Below are positions 1 through 11,513 of a stretch of DNA of 64,000 bases, one piece after another. A program made the translations under genes and the position numbers. Position 1 is the first letter of the stretch; every line of letters begins with the position of its first letter. The stretch lies in NCBI GenBank assembly GCA_023053575.1, contig JAKZAP010000017.1, positions 1,433,501 through 1,497,500 of the forward strand. The letters run 5' to 3'. Under the pieces are notes generated by a model. The model worked only from the letters and a program-made list of their open reading frames with translations, did not search any database and was not told the DNA's origin. The stretch is from Branchinecta lynchi. Its lineage: Eukaryota; Arthropoda; Branchiopoda; Anostraca; Branchinectidae.

Positions 1-730
1 CTCAGATGATAGTATTTGTCCGTTATAGAGAATCTGACATAAAAGAAAATATTCTGTTTTGCGAAAACCTCCAGTACCGAGGTCAGCATGAAAAAACTAT
101 TCGTGTGCCTGTTATTTATCAGTTTATAGTGACAGGGTAGAACTTATGACGGGATTCAAAGTCCATTTAGTGGAAATGTGATGTCAAGCTCCGGTAAAAA
201 TATGATGACTGTAAAAATGTTGCTGTTCATGACATCGAGCCTAGATTTGACCAAAGTTGGTACAACGTGCCACAACCCTGCCTCAAATGTCTCCTTGATC
301 TTTTATATATTTCTACATGTGTATGCCTTTTCATTTATTACATAAATATCGCCCTTTTCCCGTTCTGAAAATGGGGGCACGCAACCTTTTCGAACCTTGT
401 TTAGTGGTACGCGGTACGGAAAAGGTTGGAAACCACTGTTCTAGATGGTCATAAATGGACTTTATCTGATTTAATTTAACAGGCGTTAATCAACGTCAAG
501 AAAACATGAACCGTGGCAGGAAAAGTCACGACAATCGATCTATTAATTAAGTTAATCCGCTAAACGGCCAACAAAGTTCAAACTAACCTATACAACAACC
601 AAACAAACACTAAAAAAGATCACGAACTGCGTATAAGTCTTCACGAGTTTCGGTATAATCTGAGCAAAGGATTCCTAGCCTAGCTCGACTCTACTATCTC
701 GTTGCCACATATCCTACACCTAACACCTTT
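1..730. other. no gene recognised
   Basis: I see no convincing open frame, repeat pair or splice-flanked exon in this stretch. Composition is ordinary AT-rich intergenic or intronic DNA. Confidence 0.4.
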
Positions 731-984
731 TTGGGATATTTAAAAAAAAAGAAAAAAAAGGTAAAGGTATCAGCACTAGTCTTGACTGGCCAAGCTGGCG
801 GTCGATCTCCGACTCTCGGCCCTCAGCCAGGAAGTGCAATGGGGGGTCGGGGCCAGCCATCCTGTGCTTTCACACACCCTTCCTGTCACCTTCCCCGGAT
901 TTCTCCAGGTACCCATTTGAAGCTGGGTGGACTTTGGCTTGTCTTACTAACCACTCGACCACGGACGATATTTGACTACGATAT

Positions 985-1209
985 TTGATTACGGCTGACA
1001 AAAATGAACTTAGAAGGCTGTATTTTAAGTTCGCAAAATACCTGCCCCAGATCTCGCGGTCAAAAAGAAAAGGTTTTGTGGCAAACCTATATGGCATTGT
1101 AGAGGCAACACTAGCAGCCAAAAAGCAATTCAATGAATTGTTGGAACGCCCTAGCAATCATAGTTGGAAGGGTAAACAACTGTCTGTTGTTTTTCCTTCT
1201 TTTTTTTAA
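985..1209 (+). pseudogene. LINE reverse transcriptase C-terminal remnant
   Basis: The frame contains LYFKFAKYLPQISRSK, which matches a motif seen four more times in this window (YFRYCKYLL, YFKYAKHLL, FKFAKYLLRLPPWTRN). That motif lies downstream of the YADD palm motif in the other copies, so it belongs to the region after the reverse transcriptase palm of a non-LTR retrotransposon. Only about 70 codons survive, with no palm, endonuclease or gag-like part. AT-rich repeats follow at 1258-1297. Inference: 5'-truncated, dead copy. Confidence 0.5.
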
Positions 1210-1476
1210 TTGTTCTTAGTAGCCTACTCCATCTTGTGTCCTCGTGACTGTGTGACGGATAACAAATAAAATAACAAAGTTGTATAACAAAGTTGAAACG
1301 ATGCTATGCAAGAGCCGCTGATGGTAAGAAAACGCAGCTATCAACATTGCAGAAGTTATTCGGGCGACAGGTGAAACTTAGATGGTAAAAACCCCTCCTG
1401 GTCAAAGTTTACCTGATTAAAAAATGCTGATTTTCCGATGCATCAAGACGCACGCCTTAAAAGTAGAGGAAACTAA

Positions 1477-1772
1477 GAGCGTGTTCCATCCTACTTACCG
1501 TAGTTACTACGCATGACGTCACGAATTCTGGCTTTTTACCGTCAAGGCTGAAACGATTTTTGTATTTTCCAGCAGGACCTCACGCCACGGGCGAATCCGA
1601 CCAATCACCTTACAGAGATGCGTAGTTACTACGCTCTCGAGCATGGTAAGCAAATAGTAACTATTAGTTACTATTCCGACAAGGTTGGAACGGTCAGCGT
1701 AGTAACTTTTCGTGAGGATGGAACGGATATAGTAACTAATAGTAACTATTGTTAGAAGGGTGGAACACGCTC
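1477..1772. mobile_element. MITE with 15-bp terminal inverted repeats
   Basis: The left end GAGCGTGTTCCATCC is matched on the opposite strand by the right end (GAGCGTGTTCCACCC) with one mismatch. The interior carries several copies of TAGTAACTA and its complement. No coding capacity. No clear target duplication, so the superfamily is undecided. Confidence 0.6.
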
Positions 1773-2239
1773 AGAAAGATTTTCATTTTATGTTCACATT
1801 AATATTTCCTTTACTCTATGTTCAGCTACCGCTTACTTAGCGCAGAAGCATATAGGCGACGATGACCTCGGCGGATATCTCAATACTATCTAATCTTGAC
1901 TTATGACCAGTAAAAGACGCTGCTTAAGAGACAAGACATAGAATGGTCAAAATCTAACACAACCTGTTATCAATTACTTCAAGAAATCTCGATTACGGTC
2001 TCCGACCAACCAGAACCTACACAATACGCACAGCGTAATGTTTCGGGGCCTAGAAGGGACTACGAACCGCAGCATCCAAAAAACCCATCGAATAAACATA
2101 TTTTTTTGGATTTTCCACAACCAAAGAAACATCGCATACACACATACACAGAGGTAAGTGTATCTTTATTGACATTTCCGATGCCATATTTCTTTACGAA
2201 GAATCTTTGGAAAATAAAGTGAACTGAAATTGAAATATA
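1773..2239. other. no gene recognised
   Basis: No supported frame or repeat was found between the two MITEs. Confidence 0.35.
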
Positions 2240-2474
2240 CACTGTAAAAAGTGTAATCCTCCTACGGTGAAAAGAAATACAAACCCAAGAGCTCTCCGAG
2301 TAAGGATTAAAGTTGGATGCAGTATTTGCCACTCGGATTATTCTTATCTCTACGGTTATAGGAAAATAGATTAAATAGGAAAATAGGAGGAATAGATTAA
2401 TAAGAAATAGAGGTAAGATAAATCCCAATTTCGCAGTTAACTTTAATCTTTACTCGGAAATACTTTTTACAGTG
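2240..2474. mobile_element. mariner-type MITE with TA target duplication
   Basis: CACTGTAAAAAGT at 2240-2252 is repeated perfectly in inverted form at 2462-2474, and each end is flanked by TA. A 13-bp inverted repeat plus TA duplication is the signature of non-autonomous Tc1/mariner elements. The 235-bp interior has no transposase. Confidence 0.7.
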
Positions 2475-2954
2475 TACGAACCGAGTGTCACTCACGAAAT
2501 AGCTGCACGGTCGGTGTCAACGGAGGCTATTTGCAGCAAGTGAGGACCCCCTCGACAAGGACATCTTTCTCGCAGGACATAATATACGACAAAGGAACTG
2601 TCTTTCTTTCTTTTGTTATGTCGCTCTCAGCAGGTCCGGGCCATTCTGGGAAACCCATGAAAGACCAAGAATGATATGTCTACTGATTCGACAGAAAAAA
2701 TATTGTTGCTTTTTCTGTCTTTGTCGGTGCCCGGTTGTAGCCTCGAACAACGATTATTTCTGATGCCAAGCCCTTTACTTACCTTGGCGGTCCGAAACTG
2801 ATTTGTTTTCCGAACCAGGGCTTATTTACGAGACGATACCAGTGACAGAATACGCCACGGATATTGTAGACGGATTGGGTCTTGAAAGTCCATGAACCTG
2901 GCGGTACTAGCACGCCTTTTCAATGCACTATTTCTCCTTTATGTTTTATATTAC
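2475..2954. other. no gene recognised
   Basis: I see no repeat partner and no open frame of note here. Confidence 0.35.
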
Positions 2955-3320
2955 CCAAATTAAAGTTTAACTGAAAAGCCAACTTATTTGTGTATCACTG
3001 GACTGAATACACTGAATTATTTGGATTCTGTTCAGGGATTTTCTAATTTTCCACTATCCGCGCTAGTACTGACGCTCAGAATATCTACGGCCGTTACCAC
3101 AATGCAATCGACTATGACGCGGAAGATTTGAAAATTAACACAAACGCGGCCTTCCGTGGCCAGTGGTGAATACCGCTTGGTGCCTGAACACAAATTTTTC
3201 AGAAATCCTTTTCGTCGAGCAGAAATCACAGGTACAAGCGTATAGAGGTACCATAAATCTGAAAGGAAAACTCCACTATTCGAAAACCGATTACTAGCGA
3301 GTAGTGGAGAAACCAATTAA
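2955..3320. repeat. dispersed repeat, copy 1
   Basis: Bases 2957-3095 recur in direct orientation at 63858-63990 (shared TTAAAGTTTAACTGAAAAGC). Bases 3035-3310 recur inverted at about 56960-57190. Copies are diverged; no coding frame is conserved. Family unknown. Confidence 0.5.
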
Positions 3321-3812
3321 CGTATTATTATCGGTCTTCAAGCCTAATTAAGTGTATCAGTGATGGGTAACTAGATTGTACTATCTCAGCCCTTTTCAGT
3401 TTCACTTTAATCTCTTCTCAGTATCAGTGGGCGTCGAATAAAATGGATAGCAAGACCAATTTCTTTTACTAAGTGACTGCTAGAAAAAAAGTACAACCCA
3501 CCTCCCATCCCGAATACCAATCCCTTGTTTGTTTCCCCCCTTTCTTCCCATCCAAACATATTTATGGAGATCTTTCGAGATGAGATAACAGGGCTACAAA
3601 GCTAGCAACAAATTGAACAACAGGTCGATAGTCGGAAGAAAAGAAAGAAGTTCAAGATGACTAGGTCCAAGCGAAACACGAATCACTCGACTGCAACGAG
3701 TCGATAATCCGATACATCTGGGGCAGGTGAGCCAAAATGACTTCGATAATGAGACAGTGAATCACGTTGACAAGTTGACACCAATGGATTTTATTTTAGA
3801 TTTTTATCGAAT

Positions 3813-3852
3813 CAAACGAAAAAAGACCAAAGGTTTCGATGGGATACCAAAC
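3813..3852 (+). repeat. GGATCC-family terminal fragment
   Basis: About 30 bases (AAGACCAAAGGTTTCGATGG) match the 5' end of the GGATCC-family elements (full copies at 10411 and 19852). The core and 3' end are absent. Confidence 0.5.
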
Positions 3853-4134
3853 GGAAACATCATTGGAACTTCTTCGTCAAGTCCTGCAACTGTTTGGTCT
3901 TTGCCAGGTCTTATTGTCCCGGATCCACATCCCAGAATTTTGTTCTGTATTTTAATTTCACGTCTAGTTCTCTTATGACTAGAACATCTATGCTAGTCGG
4001 AAACGCACTGATTATCCTAGACTAATATGTTGCTTTTTACACTACCTTTTAAGTTCATACCAGTATTGAATTCAAAAATGTCATCATAAAGCAAAAAAGT
4101 ACGGTCTTTATTAATTTTTTGGAGGCCATGTCTA

Positions 4135-4240
4135 ATTTTATTATTTGGGAAAAAGTGCTCGATGAACTTCTGCGGAGGTTGTTACGATATTGTATCAGCC
4201 TCCACCAAATTCAATGCAATAATCTAACTACCTATGGGAC
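4135..4240 (+). repeat. fragment of the CTCGATGAAC foldback family
   Basis: AAAGTGCTCGATGAACTTCTG and the following GTATCAGCCTCCACC-type sequence match the left arm of the complete foldback element at 49213-49708. Only the first part of one arm is present. Confidence 0.5.
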
Positions 4241-4356
4241 ATAGGAGGGTATACATTATATACCTGTAATTTCTAACCTGAATAGTTAAAAAGCAATACT
4301 TGTCGCCGGCAGGGATACAATGTTTCCTCAACCTCATTCCACGATTGGGGCTGCAG

Positions 4357-4461
4357 AAAGTGCATTTCTGTATGTAGCTGTAAAACTGCGACAGACAAAG
4401 CAAAAGTCACTACCAAGAACACAAGAAAGACTCGGAGCCGTGTTTATCATAAAGACCTACT
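4357..4461 (+). CDS. candidate internal exon, unrecognised protein
   Basis: The segment is preceded by a CTGCAG acceptor and followed by CTACT|GTAAGT, a near-consensus donor. With one base entering, the frame is open throughout and encodes a Lys/Thr-rich peptide including KVTTKNTRKTRSRVYHKDL. It exits with two bases. The next candidate exon at 4982 enters with one base, so the two would join in frame. No domain recognised. The alternative is a chance frame in AT-rich intron; two consistent splice sites make it slightly better than chance. Confidence 0.3.
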
Positions 4462-4981
4462 GTAAGTTGTCTTCAGCATTCTTCTCGTCATGGAAATGAA
4501 ACCAAATGCTCCTTTAGAAGATCCGTCTGGAAACTTTTCATAAAAACAAATATCTTCCCGTCGGCGCTATGCCTTTGTTCTTCGCGGAGCAAGCTCTTCT
4601 AGGATAAAGTGATGTGAGCCTTTGGCCAGCTTCATTGTCTGCTGATGTCCTACACGTGAAAGCACACTTAGAAAGATATATTATCCATTCAAGACTCCGG
4701 ACAATGGAGTTTTTCTGAATGAGGACCCGGGTGTTTCCGTGAAAATTCTAGCGTCCTAAGATTTCTGGGAACATCGTAGCTACGGGCTATGAGAGCTCTG
4801 TTTCCTGTATTTGAGATTTTGTCGCGTCCGATGCGGAAGGGTTGCAAGAAGGGATTTTTCTTTTTTTCTTCAAAAGTGATTCTTCTTTTATCAGTTCACG
4901 AACTGGATAAGTACGGTAATCTCGTAATCTCCCAGCATCTTCAGAGGTTGTTTCCCCAAGGTGTTCTTTGTTCTTTTACAG

Positions 4982-5113
4982 AATAATCTCGAAGAAAAAT
5001 TTCGGTTTCCATTTGCGTCTGCGTGGTAGTGGGAAGGTCCATGCGATTCTGTCGCACGTCGGAACATCAAAGAAAAAATCGTGTCGCATACGAAGCAGCA
5101 GTGTGAACCAAGG
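4982..5113 (+). CDS. candidate internal exon with PDZ-like FGF loop
   Basis: A strong acceptor (TTCTTTTACAG) precedes it and CAAGG|GTAAGTA, a near-perfect donor, follows. One frame is open across the exon and contains KKNFGFHLRLRGSGKVHAIL. The FGFHLR segment followed by a glycine turn and a hydrophobic strand resembles the carboxylate-binding loop region of a PDZ domain. The usual following alanine-glycine stretch is not present, so this is only a suggestion. It exits with two bases. An antisense frame of 72 codons covers the same stretch but has no comparable splice context. Confidence 0.4.
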
Positions 5114-5645
5114 GTAAGTAGGATTCATAGGGTAGTGGGTCACTTTCACTTTCTGCTGCTGAGATATATGCAAAACCTCCATTACCTGGGACACAGATGA
5201 CAGGTTTTCAACTCACTAACCTGTGGATCAATTTTAGGGGGATTAACAGAAACTAGTCCGCTTGGAAGAGCTGAACCGGAATATGGCCAATTGGCCGATT
5301 TCAACATATTACTCTCCCCGTCCTGAATGGGTGAAAGTGACCTTATTTCTTCTCAATGTTTCCTCTATAACTCCTTTGCCCTTCTCAAATGGTCCTGCTT
5401 CCATTTCCCGCCTGATGAAAAGGCTCTTAACAACACCCTTGAAATACGACTGACGTTATATAAGAGCTAAAGGGATCGCAGGATAAAGCACTGGATGAAA
5501 GTGGAACAATACAGGGTTCGAACAATGAAATGAGAAGGTTGGAAAGTAGGTCAGACTTAAAAGCGCACAGGCCATCATTTCGTATCTGTCAGTTGATTTA
5601 TACTTGGCCTTTTAGTAGGAGTTTCAAGAATCTGTTACCAAACCT

Positions 5646-5790
5646 GGGATAAAATAAAACAGGTTAACGAGATTTTCGTTTTTGTTTTTGTTTTGTCTAT
5701 CAGCTAGTTATCCCTCCAAAAATCTCGTTTGCCTATTTTATTCGAAATGAATGGTCAGCTTGGCTTCAAACCTTATATTTATACAAGCCT
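5646..5790. mobile_element. short foldback element fragment
   Basis: Left AAAATAAAACAGGTTAACGAG and right CTCGTTTGCCTATTTTATT are imperfect inverted repeats around a T-rich stretch and ATCAGCTAGTTATCCCTCC. The same internal words occur in the larger foldback elements at 37178-38925 and 40955-41525. The right side continues into the shared terminal motif GTCAGCTTGGCTTCAAACC. Confidence 0.5.
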
Positions 5791-5942
5791 GGGATTTTGG
5801 GCAACATTTATTTGTATGATAAGCAGCTGGACACATTTTCTAAACGTCGAAATCATGGAGAAAGCAGGAAAGCCAAACTACTGCAGTTGCGGTCGTCCCT
5901 CTCAGCGACCTGGAGCTAAAACCACAAATCCTAACCTACGAA

Positions 5943-6030
5943 AAACAAGAGCTACGAGCTCATATGGCACTTCTCACGAGTAGGTGGTACAAGAAAGTAG
6001 ATGAGAACGTCACAAAATACCCCAGCAACC
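5943..6030 (+). repeat. GGCACTTG-family 5' fragment
   Basis: AACAAGAGCTACGAGCTCAT plus the following GGCACTT and AGTAGGTGGTACAAGAAAGT match the 5' end seen at 62142 and the arm at 29485-29585. The core and hairpin are missing. Confidence 0.55.
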
Positions 6031-7280
6031 AAAAATATGGTTCGGACTTAGGGACAGGATGTATAGTTTAAGTCTGGTGACCAGCTACCGGAAGACCCAA
6101 CCCATCGTCACATACTTCCCCTCCCCACATTCTTTACCGTATAAGGGGACAGAGAATGGCAGCACAACCAGTTCCTAAGATCCTACCCATACGGGCAATT
6201 CATGCGCGGTATGAAAGAAGTTTTGTCCCATCCTTTGTGAGTTTTTCAATGCGAAATTTTAAGTAAAATCCTTTTCCTTTCTTTTGTGTTGATGTTTGAA
6301 GTTTAGCGGTTTAATTTGTTGCTACTTTGTTGTTGTGTAATTTATGAGAATTTGACTGTGTTAAAGCACAATTGTATATAATTATGTCTGACGAGACGAG
6401 AGAACAAATATTCGTTTTTTTGTAATACCGTAAGGAATGTTTTTTGAAGAACAAAGACTGACTGATTGATTGAAAGCTGATACGTAAAATAAACTTGTTA
6501 TAAATAAACATAAAAAACCTGGAACATAAACAAACTATCTACCTAATCTATCTACTTACAGTGTCCCTCGGCTAAAGACCAACGCCGTCAAATTCCCTTT
6601 TTCTCTTCCTCCCTACCAATCGTTTTTTTCTTACGAAGAAAAGGGCAAAACGATCGATTTGAAGTCAATTATGAAACGAGGCACTGAAGGGCTTTCAGTT
6701 TCTGTCGCTGGGTCCAGGAAACGTCAGTCTGATGAAAATCTCAAAAGCGATGGGCGTTTCTTGTTCAACGTCAGGATACATGTAGCCTACTCATGGGGCC
6801 GACAGAAATGAATGAACATGGAAACAACGGTTGCTAAGCCTTCGTTCGATCGAGGGTACCTCAATGAAACAAGTATGTATTTGGCAAATTTCAACAGCTC
6901 ATTGAGGTGAACAAACGCTCATGAAAGTAATGGACTGATTCAAATTCGTTGGCACCAAAAATAAGTGCATACAATCTCGAACAAGAACTAAGAAATGCGA
7001 TAATTAAGGGCTTTGATTAGATCACAGGAAACTAGTCACTCAGTGGAGGTTCTGAGCAACTTTCGGAACATTTAAGACCACCATGTCTATCACAGGCTCT
7101 TTTGAAACGTCAGGAGTGAAGTCAATCTGACGATTTGGTCCTTACTAGTGTCAAGAACTCAACTTGGGTACTCAAGAGAGTAGTGGAGGCCTACGACCCA
7201 TTGCAAGTCAAACTCTACAATGTTCAACCCCTTAGCTACCCTGCACCCCAGATTCACATCTGGTCATATATAAGAGGCTA
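6031..7280. other. no gene recognised; possible LINE tail
   Basis: Apart from a GACTGACTGATTGATTG run at about 6460-6475, which could be the tail of a minus-strand LINE, I see nothing assignable here. A 66-codon minus frame at 6311-6511 is low-complexity. Confidence 0.3.
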
Positions 7281-7499
7281 CTATTTCGATGATGAGGGAA
7301 GCCTTTGAAATTTCGGGTATTCCCGACACCCTTGGTAAGTTCCCAAAATTTGCAAATAGCTTGCCCCTGAGTGTAGTCCAATACATAGAATGAACAGTAT
7401 TCGTTTTCCCAACAGCTTCTTCTGCCCCTTCTTTCCAGCAGAAGAGCTCAAGAAAAGTTGCATACTAAAGCGCCGGGCATTTTTCAAGCACACATACAT

Positions 7500-7800
7500 G
7501 AACGTTCGTAACTTTTAAACCTCTTGCGCTATGTCGAGTTTCTGCGGAGATAGCTGAGACATTTCGCAGCGCAACCTGCTGGCCCTCAATACTCTTGATG
7601 ACTATCTCTCCTTGCCGATCCAGAATCTCCGGCCTCTCCGGGTATCTAGCGGAAGAAAGGAAGAAGTGGTGTCACAGCTGCTGCCAAGATCGCGGTGATT
7701 GATTGAGACAGGATTTGAGTCGTTGAGTTTGAGTCGTACGGACACGCTTACTCCTTCTTCCTGAGGATCGCTGGGGTGTTTTGGACTTAGTCATATAGAG
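7500..7800. repeat. dispersed repeat, partner of 13310-13510
   Basis: About 190 bases match 13310-13510 in inverted orientation, including CTCCTTCTTCCTGAGGATC, GGACTTAG and the CTCCTTGCCGATCCAGAAT region. On the minus strand part of it is open and reads ARYPERPEILDRQGEIVIKS; on the plus strand LDDYLSLPIQNLRPL. The second copy preserves neither frame fully. Probably part of an old element with coding ancestry; family not recognised. Confidence 0.45.
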
Positions 7801-8175
7801 TAGAATCATATTATTCATATTGAGGATATACCTTTATATATAAACTCCTATACTTTTATTTGTCGACTGTAAGATACTGCAGTGAAGAGAACACCATCAA
7901 CCAACCCAACTGCTCTTGGTGTGGTCTGCACGTGTGTGGCAAAGGTAATTCTGCTCTGCGACCTCTTTTTTCCTGTCAAAACTTTATTTCTGTATCTTAA
8001 GGTAAGATAGGAACGATTCAAGAATTATATATCCTTGATCAACTAAAAGCTAAAAAAAAATTATTTTGACGAATTTCAATTGTCAGGAGTCAAAACAAAT
8101 GACGGAGATTCAGCATGTCTCTCAATCGTGAAGTAAACCTTATTTTTTGCAAGCCTACCGTAATACGACTACCTA

Positions 8176-8790
8176 AATATTTGAGTACTTAAGTACTGAT
8201 GTACTTTTATAAAAGTACTTATTACTTAAAGCACAACTCTTACTAGAAATGATATTTTCCCCATGAAAGGGATCAGTGAAAATGTATTCCGGAAATACCA
8301 TTACTTTCCATCCGAAATTAGCGATTTTTTTGTTAGAGCTTGTCGACTCTATCCAGCCCTCCTGCTCTCCGACGCGGCGGCTGGGCGCAAAACATTTGAA
8401 AACTGAACACGCCGTGGTTAAAAGTTGGAAAACTAAGCAAATAAAAGAAGACACAAACATAAGTCTTATATCCTTATATGTGAAAGAGTCGTCAGCGGAC
8501 ACTGAAGACTCTGGCAAACTTTGCGGTGTGTGCCTGGCAAAACTCGGCACATCCGAAAAAGCGTTAAAAGTTCGTAGGCACAAAACGAAACAATGGAGAA
8601 AGGTGAGGATTTTAGAAGCTTATAATTCCATAAGGGAGCTCGGTATATTATAAAAGGCAGAATAAGCAAGAGGGGTCCCTTAAGTAGATTTTTCGGAAAG
8701 TACTTAATACTTATACTTAAGTAACAATTTCCTGGAGTACTTGGTACTTGTAATTACGTAAAAATTAGAAGTACATGGCACAACACTGAC
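8176..8790. mobile_element. hAT-like element with AGTACTT-rich ends
   Basis: Both ends are rich in AGTACTT and its complement (8176-8230 and 8695-8770), and the right side closes with GGCACAACACTG, the complement of a CAGTGTTGTGCC end typical of hAT elements. No matching left CAGTG end is seen, so the left end may be lost. The interior (8225-8685) recurs elsewhere in the window. Confidence 0.45.
8276..8653 (+). CDS. 125-codon ORF inside the repeated segment
   Basis: The frame starts with ATG and ends with KQWRKVRILEAYNSIRELGI-stop. In the diverged copy at 43998-44460 (opposite strand) the same tail reads KQWKKVGILEAYSSIWELST before a stop, so amino acids are kept while bases differ. That hints at past coding use. 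A segment GAKHLKTEHAVVKSW resembles the HL-x-x-x-H spacing of BED zinc fingers of hAT transposases, but the cysteines are not in place. Elsewhere the second copy has frameshifts. Could be a decayed transposase or a chance ORF. Confidence 0.3.
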   Translation: MKMYSGNTITFHPKLAIFLLELVDSIQPSCSPTRRLGAKHLKTEHAVVKSWKTKQIKEDTNISLISLYVKESSADTEDSGKLCGVCLAKLGTSEKALKVRRHKTKQWRKVRILEAYNSIRELGIL

Positions 8791-8940
8791 CCCAAGTACC
8801 TGAGCCGAAAGTCCGAATTTGAGAATCCTGATGATCTTGCAATTTGTCTTTAGTCTACGGAATGCACCGTGGAGGCTTTTTGGAAGCTTTGAAAGAGAAG
8901 AATAAGTTGATCGTAGACCAGACAGTCTGACACTAGGACA

Positions 8941-9065
8941 GAGAAGACGATATATTGGCGGGCTAAGGTTGGCAGAGAAGACCGTATATTGGAGAGCAGA
9001 GAAGACGGTATATTGGCGGGCTAAGGGTGGTAGAGAAGACCGTATACTGGAGGGCTAAGGGTCGG
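8941..9065. repeat. 34-bp tandem repeat, about four units
   Basis: GAGAAGACNGTATATTGGCG followed by GGCTAAGGGTGG repeats about four times, the second unit shortened. No element or frame accounts for it. Confidence 0.75.
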
Positions 9066-10410
9066 TCCTGTCTCTACTCATATTCGATTATTGCGACATG
9101 GGTAGACTAACACGTGAATCCAAAGGCTCATGTCAGACAAGAGAGGGAACGGAAGATATGTATGAACGAGCAACTAAAGCGTTTTGCGTCTGAATGTAAA
9201 ATACCGAAAGAAGTTAGATTCAGTATAAGATAAGATTCATTCCTTAAAAGCACAAATGCCAGAGAATAAAAAAGCTGTAACTTCAACATCTACTAAAGCA
9301 AAACTTTCCCTGTGACTCATAACCACTTTAAGGAATCTTCCAAAATGTCTTATGTCTCTAAACTTTTACTTCAATGTTTGTTTAAACCATTCCTCCCACA
9401 CACCATTTCCCGGAAATATTCCCTTCCTCAGGTCCTTTAATTCCTGACATTCATGTTTGTCATGTGCAAGGCAGTTAAGGATCTATCAAACAGTTGGCTA
9501 GGTACCTAAGTGCTTTCCTAGCCAGTAGAGACAGGGGGCGTCCCGAGCCTTTCTTCATTGGGGGGGGGGGGGGGCAACCCGGTAAAACTGACCGAATCGG
9601 TACCTGATTTTTACCGATTTTTTTGTTGTTTCTAAAAACACAGCGAGCTCCCTTCAAGAAGCTACAATTTAAAAAGTTGCATAGTATGTACAAAATCAAG
9701 TTTAAAGAGAAGATTTGGCGCGGGATACGGGGGATACGCCGTCAATACCAAGCCTCGAACGCCAACTAAATGAAGCACCCTTCTTCTAAATAGTGAAGAC
9801 TGCGAAATGCGCCGCATACGAAACACAGATGATCAAAGGGCTCTTTGCGATTCCAAGACTACCTATTAAACCACAAAGCTGACTTGAAAAAAAAGGGACA
9901 TGGCAGCCAGCTGAAGCTACCGTTAAATAATAAAAAACGAGAGCTAAAGAAATGCACTTAAATTACCGAACCCAGTAGCTGGGGTGAACCAAATAATGAA
10001 TTTCTATCCGAAAAACTAACTAAAAGAAATAAGGTACAGATTGGAAGCGGTATAAAGCAACCGAATTTCGTCATGGAGTAAACTCTTGTTAGAACTAACT
10101 AAATAAAACTGAATGTGGCACGTCTGCAAAAACGTAGGGGGGGAGGGGCACTGCGCCCCAAAACTGTTCTTATTTCTTCAGTATTTACCTTCCCTTTTTT
10201 GTTTTTAGAACAAACAAATCCTTTCTGATTTTGTAGTATAATAATTCCAATATTAAAGACGAAGGACACTCGCAGGTACAACATTCGGTGCCTTCCATAG
10301 GTACTTTAGTAACAAAAAACTACTTATTTATTTTTATTTGTTGAAATTTAGTGGTTGCCGTAAATCGTTGTGGACCTGGAAGTGAAATTTGAGGATGAAG
10401 CGGTAAGTAA
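9066..10410. other. no gene; fragment of hAT MITE at 9532-9640
   Basis: A CAGGGGGCG end at 9532, a G run, and ACCGATTTTT words match the hAT MITE family at 23523 and 50860, but the other end is missing. A second G-rich patch (10138-10160) may be a related relic. Otherwise nothing is recognised. Confidence 0.4.
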
Positions 10411-11513
10411 CAAGACCAAAGGTTTCGATGGGATCCAAAAATATAATATTTGATCCAGACCTGATCCTGACAATCGGGTCTTATAGAGATCCAGTCTTCG
10501 CCAGACTCCTTGAGCACTTTTCTAATAAAACTTAGAAATAGACTAATGCGAATGGTAACCATCTGAGAAGACCAAGTTCAAATATGGATTCAGCATGTGT
10601 CCTATAGCCTGCGTTATATCTACTTTGACGAAAGTTCCTGCCTTACTACTGCCAAATTTCCGATTTCAGCCGGATTCCGGGCCTTGTGTTGCAAAAAACT
10701 GAAGTTCAAAAACGGTTTCAGCGTATCTCCTTACCCTAATGTCAACAAAATTGAACTTCTAACAAATTTTCCGATTTCAGCCGGATTCGTGGCGAACATG
10801 TATCCAGGTAGAAAATGATTGTCATACTTGAATTCAGCATGTCTCTTACCCGTGAATCGAACACTTAATGAAATTAATAAAAACACTTTTACTTTTAATA
10901 AATTTTCCGGTTTTGGCCGGATTCTGGGCGATTTATTTGCCCGGCGAGAAAACAGTTTTCATATTCGGATTCAGTATGTTTCCTTGTCTTTACATCGAAC
11001 CTCTAATCAACTTCCTAATAAACTTTTATTTTTGACAAATTTTCCGGTTCTGGCCGGATTCCGGGCGATCTACTTACCTGACGAGAAAAGAATTTTCATA
11101 TTCGGATTCAGCATGTCTCTTTACCATTAAATCAGACATCTAATCAACTTCAGATAGAACTTTTACTTAAAAAAAAATTCCGGCTTAAGCCGGATTCCGG
11201 ATGAACTACTGGTCCGACAAGAAAATGATTTTAATATTCGTGTTCAGCATGTCGTTTTACCCATTATTAGACAATCTCATGAGCTTTAAAAAAATATTTA
11301 TTTTGCACCTTAATTTGAAACCCCTCCCCCTCCCCTAAATATGCAGCTATCGGGCCCACCTACGAACTCGACCTTTCCCTTGAGTCGAAGAATCCTCACA
11401 CCAAGTTTCATCAAAATATCTCATTCCCTTCGAGAGGTATCGTGCTGACAGACGGACGGACAACTTTTGCGATGTCATAGGTATCCCTCCAGTTACGTTT
11501 CGGGATCCCAAAA
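10411..11513 (+). mobile_element. GGATCC-family tandem-core element 1
   Basis: Begins with CAAGACCAAAGGTTTCGATG and ends with GGGATCCCAAAA. Inside are repeated units of about 135 bp containing TTTTCCGG, GCCGGATTCCGG and TTCAGCATGTCT, then AAGTTTCATCAAAATATCTC, an ACGGACGG run and GCGATGTCATAGGTATCCC. No terminal inverted repeats and no coding capacity; frames of 70-100 codons here are only the tandem repeat read through. A tandem core plus an ACGG microsatellite is the layout of pearl and DINE elements, which are Helitron-related. Confidence 0.75.

Noticed and set aside
10597..11130. Chains of 70-100 codon plus-strand frames, as also at 20472-21027 and 36269-36577
   Set aside because: They read through the 134-137 bp tandem core of the GGATCC-family elements; the unit length is near a multiple of three, so the same peptide repeats. 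No independent coding evidence.
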